Program-made: the position numbers and the translations under genes
Part shown: in pieces, positions 14,469 to 16,773 of the stretch
Position numbering within the stretch: the first letter of the stretch is position 1
Layout: every line of letters starts with the position of its first letter
Origin: Acidaminococcus fermentans
Lineage (GTDB): Bacteria > Bacillota_C > Negativicutes > Acidaminococcales > Acidaminococcaceae
Assembly (NCBI GenBank): GCA_004555735.1
Contig: SFHH01000054.1
Location: 1-16,773, forward strand
Direction: 5' to 3'
DNA: 16,773 nucleotides
Notes under the pieces: generated by a model
The model's input: the letters and a program-made list of their open reading frames with translations, nothing else
Database searches by the model: none
Told to the model about the DNA's origin: nothing

Positions 14469-15668
14469 TCAGATATTGTCTTTCTCGATCCGTTCCATGG
14501 CTTCTTTGGTGCCTTCATGGGTCCCGAACGCACTAAGCCGCAGATAGCCTTCGCCCATGGTGCCGAAACCGGCGCCAGGAGTCCCTACGATGGCCAGGTC
14601 GTTCAGCAGATGGTCGAAATAGTCCCAGCTGCCCATGTCGTTGGGGCATTTCACCCACACATAGGGAGAATAGACACCGCCATAATAGGTGTATCCTTTC
14701 TTATCGAAGGTTTCCATCATCATCCGGGCATTTTCCCGATAATAGGCCAGCATTTCTCCGCATTCCTTTTCGCCCACGGGGGACATGGCGGCTTCCGCTC
14801 CTCTTTGGACAATGTAGTTCACCCCATTGAACTTGGTAGTCTGGCGGCGGAGCCACATTTTGTTCAGGCTCAGTTCCTGTCCTTCCGGTGTCTTCCGGGT
14901 TAGCTGCAGCGGCACTACGGTATATCCGCAGCGAGTTCCGGTGAACCCAGCGGTCTTGGAGAAGGAGCACAGTTCAATGGCGCAGTCTTTAGCCCCCGGA
15001 ATCGCAAAAATGCTCCGCGGTACATCCGGATTGGTAATGAAAGATTCATAAGCTGCATCGTACAGGATGATGGCGTCATTCTTCCGGGCGTAGTCCACCC
15101 ATTCCTTCAGCTGTTCTTTGCTATAGGCAGCCCCCGTGGGGTTGTTGGGAGAACACAGATAGATGATGTCCGCTTTGACAGCCGGGTCCGGCATGGGCAG
15201 GAACCCATTTTCTGGGGTTCCGTTCATGTACAGGATCTTACGGCCCCGCATCACATTGGTATCCACATAGACCGGATACACTGGATCCGGGACCAGGACC
15301 ACATTGCTGTCATCAAACAGATCCGTGATGTTGCCACAGTCGCTCTTGGCCCCGTCACTGACGAAGATTTCTTTGACATCCAGTTCAACGCCATGCCGGG
15401 CGTAATATTTCTGGATGGCTTCCTGGAGGAATCCATAGCCTTGTTCCGGACCATACCCTCTGAAGGTTTCTTTATGTCCCATTTCTTCCACAGCCTTTGC
15501 CATAGCAGCGATGACGGAGGGGGCCAACGGGAGCGTTACATCTCCAATGCCCATCTTGATGATTTTCTTTTCTGGGTGTGCCTCACTGAAAGCCCTTACC
15601 CGTGCAGCAATATCTGCAAACAGGTAGCTTTCCTTCAACTTTGCAAAATTTCCATTCACTAAGGCCAT
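14469..15668 (-). CDS. dapL: LL-diaminopimelate aminotransferase
   Basis: DapL converts tetrahydrodipicolinate plus glutamate directly to LL-diaminopimelate, bypassing the succinylase and acetylase branches. It is a fold-type I PLP enzyme of 399 residues. The PLP lysine is K238 in CSFSKTAGFTGTRCG. Cofactor contacts N176 (PNNPTG), D204 and Y207 (LYDAAYE) are visible, and the substrate carboxylate arginine is in YLRLSAFG near the end. The DapL-specific N-terminal segment SYLFADIAARV and the GPEQGYGFLQEAI motif separate it from other class I aminotransferases. ATG at 15668 has AAAGGAG 8 nt upstream. It lies downstream of dapF, whose product uses LL-diaminopimelate, and has its own strong promoter in the gap. 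Confidence 0.96.
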   Translation of the reverse strand: MALVNGNFAKLKESYLFADIAARVRAFSEAHPEKKIIKMGIGDVTLPLAPSVIAAMAKAVEEMGHKETFRGYGPEQGYGFLQEAIQKYYARHGVELDVKEIFVSDGAKSDCGNITDLFDDSNVVLVPDPVYPVYVDTNVMRGRKILYMNGTPENGFLPMPDPAVKADIIYLCSPNNPTGAAYSKEQLKEWVDYARKNDAIILYDAAYESFITNPDVPRSIFAIPGAKDCAIELCSFSKTAGFTGTRCGYTVVPLQLTRKTPEGQELSLNKMWLRRQTTKFNGVNYIVQRGAEAAMSPVGEKECGEMLAYYRENARMMMETFDKKGYTYYGGVYSPYVWVKCPNDMGSWDYFDHLLNDLAIVGTPGAGFGTMGEGYLRLSAFGTHEGTKEAMERIEKDNI

Positions 15669-15721
15669 ATCTGATTCTCCTTTAATGCAAAACGATGTAT
15701 TCCCCTGTGGAACCTTTATTT

Positions 15722-15750
15722 ATTGTAAAGTAGGCTCAGAGGAATGTCAA
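15722..15750 (-). promoter_or_regulatory. Near-consensus dapL promoter
   Basis: TTGACA (15750-15745), exact consensus, and TACAAT (15727-15722) are 17 bp apart. The -35 begins directly after the dapF stop codon. The predicted start at about 15715 leaves a leader of about 47 nt, too short for a lysine riboswitch. Confidence 0.85.
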
Positions 15751-16641
15751 TTATTTCAACTTTTCTTCCAAAATTTCTTCCGGAATCTCGATTTCCCCTT
15801 CATAGACCGTAGTGGCAGGCCCCTTCAGTATCACCGCATCGTCTTCCCCGATACGGACCTGGAGCATGCCCCCTTTGGCTTCCACTTTCAAGAATTGACC
15901 GCGGGTTCCCGCTTTCCCCAGGACCACGCAGGTATACCCTACAGCACAGGCCCCCGTACCGCAAGCCCAGGTTTCTCCGCTGCCCCGTTCCCAGACCCGG
16001 AACTTCACATAGTTTCCATCCACCACCTGGACAAATTCCACATTGGTCCTTTCAGGAAAGAGGGGTGAATTTTCGATGATCCGTCCCACGGCTTCCACCG
16101 GGGCTGTCTCCACATCCTCCACGAAGCAGACAAAATGAGGATTTCCCATGGAGACTGCGGTTCCCCGGACTGTCAGAGACGTGCCATCCGGCCGGGTGAA
16201 CGTCACAGGCTGATCCACACAAGTCCCTGCCGGCCAATCCATGGGCAAAGAAGATACCTGTGTATCAGCTTTCCCCATATCCACTTCCGCCAGGACCACT
16301 TTGCCATCCTGTACTGTCATTTGGATAGTCTTGATGCCTCCCAGCGTCTCCAGGGTGATGGTATCCTTCTGGGTCAAGCCTTTGTCATAGACATATTTGG
16401 CGATGCACCGGGACCCGTTCCCGCACATTTTCCCTTCCGATCCATCCAGATTGAACATCCGCATCCGAAAATCGGCTTTTTCTGAAGGACAGATGCAGAT
16501 CAGCCCATCAGACCCTATGCCAAACCTCCGTGGACTGATGTATTCCGAAATTTTCTCCGGATTGGGCAGCATCCGATCCATACAATCCACATAGACATAA
16601 TCATTGCCGCAGCCATGCATTTTGGTGAATTTCATTTTCAT
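15751..16641 (-). CDS. dapF: Diaminopimelate epimerase
   Basis: DapF interconverts LL- and meso-diaminopimelate with two cysteines and no cofactor. Both are present: C73 in MCGNGSRC and C227 in TWACGTGAC. The conserved KMHGCGNDYVYVD start, FGIGSDGL, MGNPHFV (165-171) and ERGSGET segments are all found. The protein is 296 residues, slightly longer than the E. coli enzyme (274), with a Glu-rich end (PEEILEEKLK). ATG at 16641 is used, with GGGGGAG 6 nt upstream; ATG at 16635 would be 12 nt away. It precedes dapL with no terminator in between, so dapL can also be read from the dapF promoter. Confidence 0.97.
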   Translation of the reverse strand: MKMKFTKMHGCGNDYVYVDCMDRMLPNPEKISEYISPRRFGIGSDGLICICPSEKADFRMRMFNLDGSEGKMCGNGSRCIAKYVYDKGLTQKDTITLETLGGIKTIQMTVQDGKVVLAEVDMGKADTQVSSLPMDWPAGTCVDQPVTFTRPDGTSLTVRGTAVSMGNPHFVCFVEDVETAPVEAVGRIIENSPLFPERTNVEFVQVVDGNYVKFRVWERGSGETWACGTGACAVGYTCVVLGKAGTRGQFLKVEAKGGMLQVRIGEDDAVILKGPATTVYEGEIEIPEEILEEKLK

Positions 16642-16674
16642 GGAGTTCTCCCCCTCATCTTCTATTGAATCTTC

Positions 16675-16683
16675 ATTATATCA
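16675..16683 (-). promoter_or_regulatory. Extended -10 promoter of dapF
   Basis: TGATATAAT (16683-16675) contains a perfect -10 with the extended TG, identical to the rpoB promoter over these 9 bases. No good -35 is present at 16-18 bp. The predicted start at about 16668 leaves a leader of about 27 nt. Bases 16684-16773 hold no gene that I can support; a run of eight A residues at 16765-16772 may be the T-tract of a minus-strand terminator whose hairpin lies beyond the window. Confidence 0.6.
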
Positions 16684-16773
16684 TGAAAGCCCCGGCTCTG
16701 CACGGGTAGGGGGTTACCTGAAAGTGCCTTCTTTTATTTTTGCAGAAGTTATGGTAAGCTAACCAAAAAAAAG

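Noticed and set aside
15669..15720. Lysine riboswitch upstream of dapL
   Set aside because: Only about 47 nt lie between the predicted start and dapL, far too short for that element, and no terminator is present.
16684..16773. A gene or full terminator at the right edge
   Set aside because: Only an A-run (T-run on the minus strand) is visible; any hairpin would lie outside the window and no coding frame is convincing.

Overview
The window looks like a chromosomal stretch from a Gram-negative Bacillota (Negativicutes), most plausibly an Acidaminococcus or Phascolarctobacterium relative. This is an inference from four things: Firmicutes-type rplU-prp-rpmA with a cleavable N-terminal extension on L27; a B. 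subtilis-type RpoC zinc site; the LL-diaminopimelate aminotransferase (DapL) route to meso-diaminopimelate; and moderately GC-rich codons with heavy use of CGG for arginine. No phage, IS element, CRISPR array, tRNA or rRNA was seen.

Layout. (1) 1-480: the 3' end of a plus-strand NERD-like gene and a strong bidirectional terminator. (2) 483-8259, minus: rpoB-rpoC, the two large RNA polymerase subunits. The usual rplJL genes are not upstream. Instead rpoB has its own extended -10 promoter, a leader of about 225 nt with two short candidate reading frames, and an intrinsic terminator before the rpoB start. (3) 8548-10070, minus: rplU-prp-rpmA (L21, the L27-processing protease and L27) behind its own promoter and a probable L21 leader. 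A terminator follows, then a small ParE/RelE-like gene. (4) 10143-13836, plus: potABCD, a complete spermidine/putrescine ABC importer with overlapping or closely spaced genes. PotB appears to lack most of its first membrane segment and first periplasmic loop. (5) 13837-14004: a convergent intergenic region with three perfect hairpins and a degenerate 14-nt repeat present as two tandem pairs in opposite orientation. (6) 14005-16680, minus: dapF, dapL and a small secreted protein of unknown function. dapF and dapL each have a promoter.

How the genes work together. rpoBC and the ribosomal-protein operon are growth-linked functions with structured leaders. DapL and DapF catalyse consecutive steps of diaminopimelate synthesis for cell wall and lysine. 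PotABCD imports polyamines. The most interesting region is the rpoBC leader (about 8322-8484). An 11-codon frame with a good ribosome-binding site ends inside the 5' arm of the terminator. Upstream of it, a second frame overlaps a helix that would mask that ribosome-binding site. This suggests translation-dependent attenuation of RNA polymerase synthesis, which is an inference from sequence alone.
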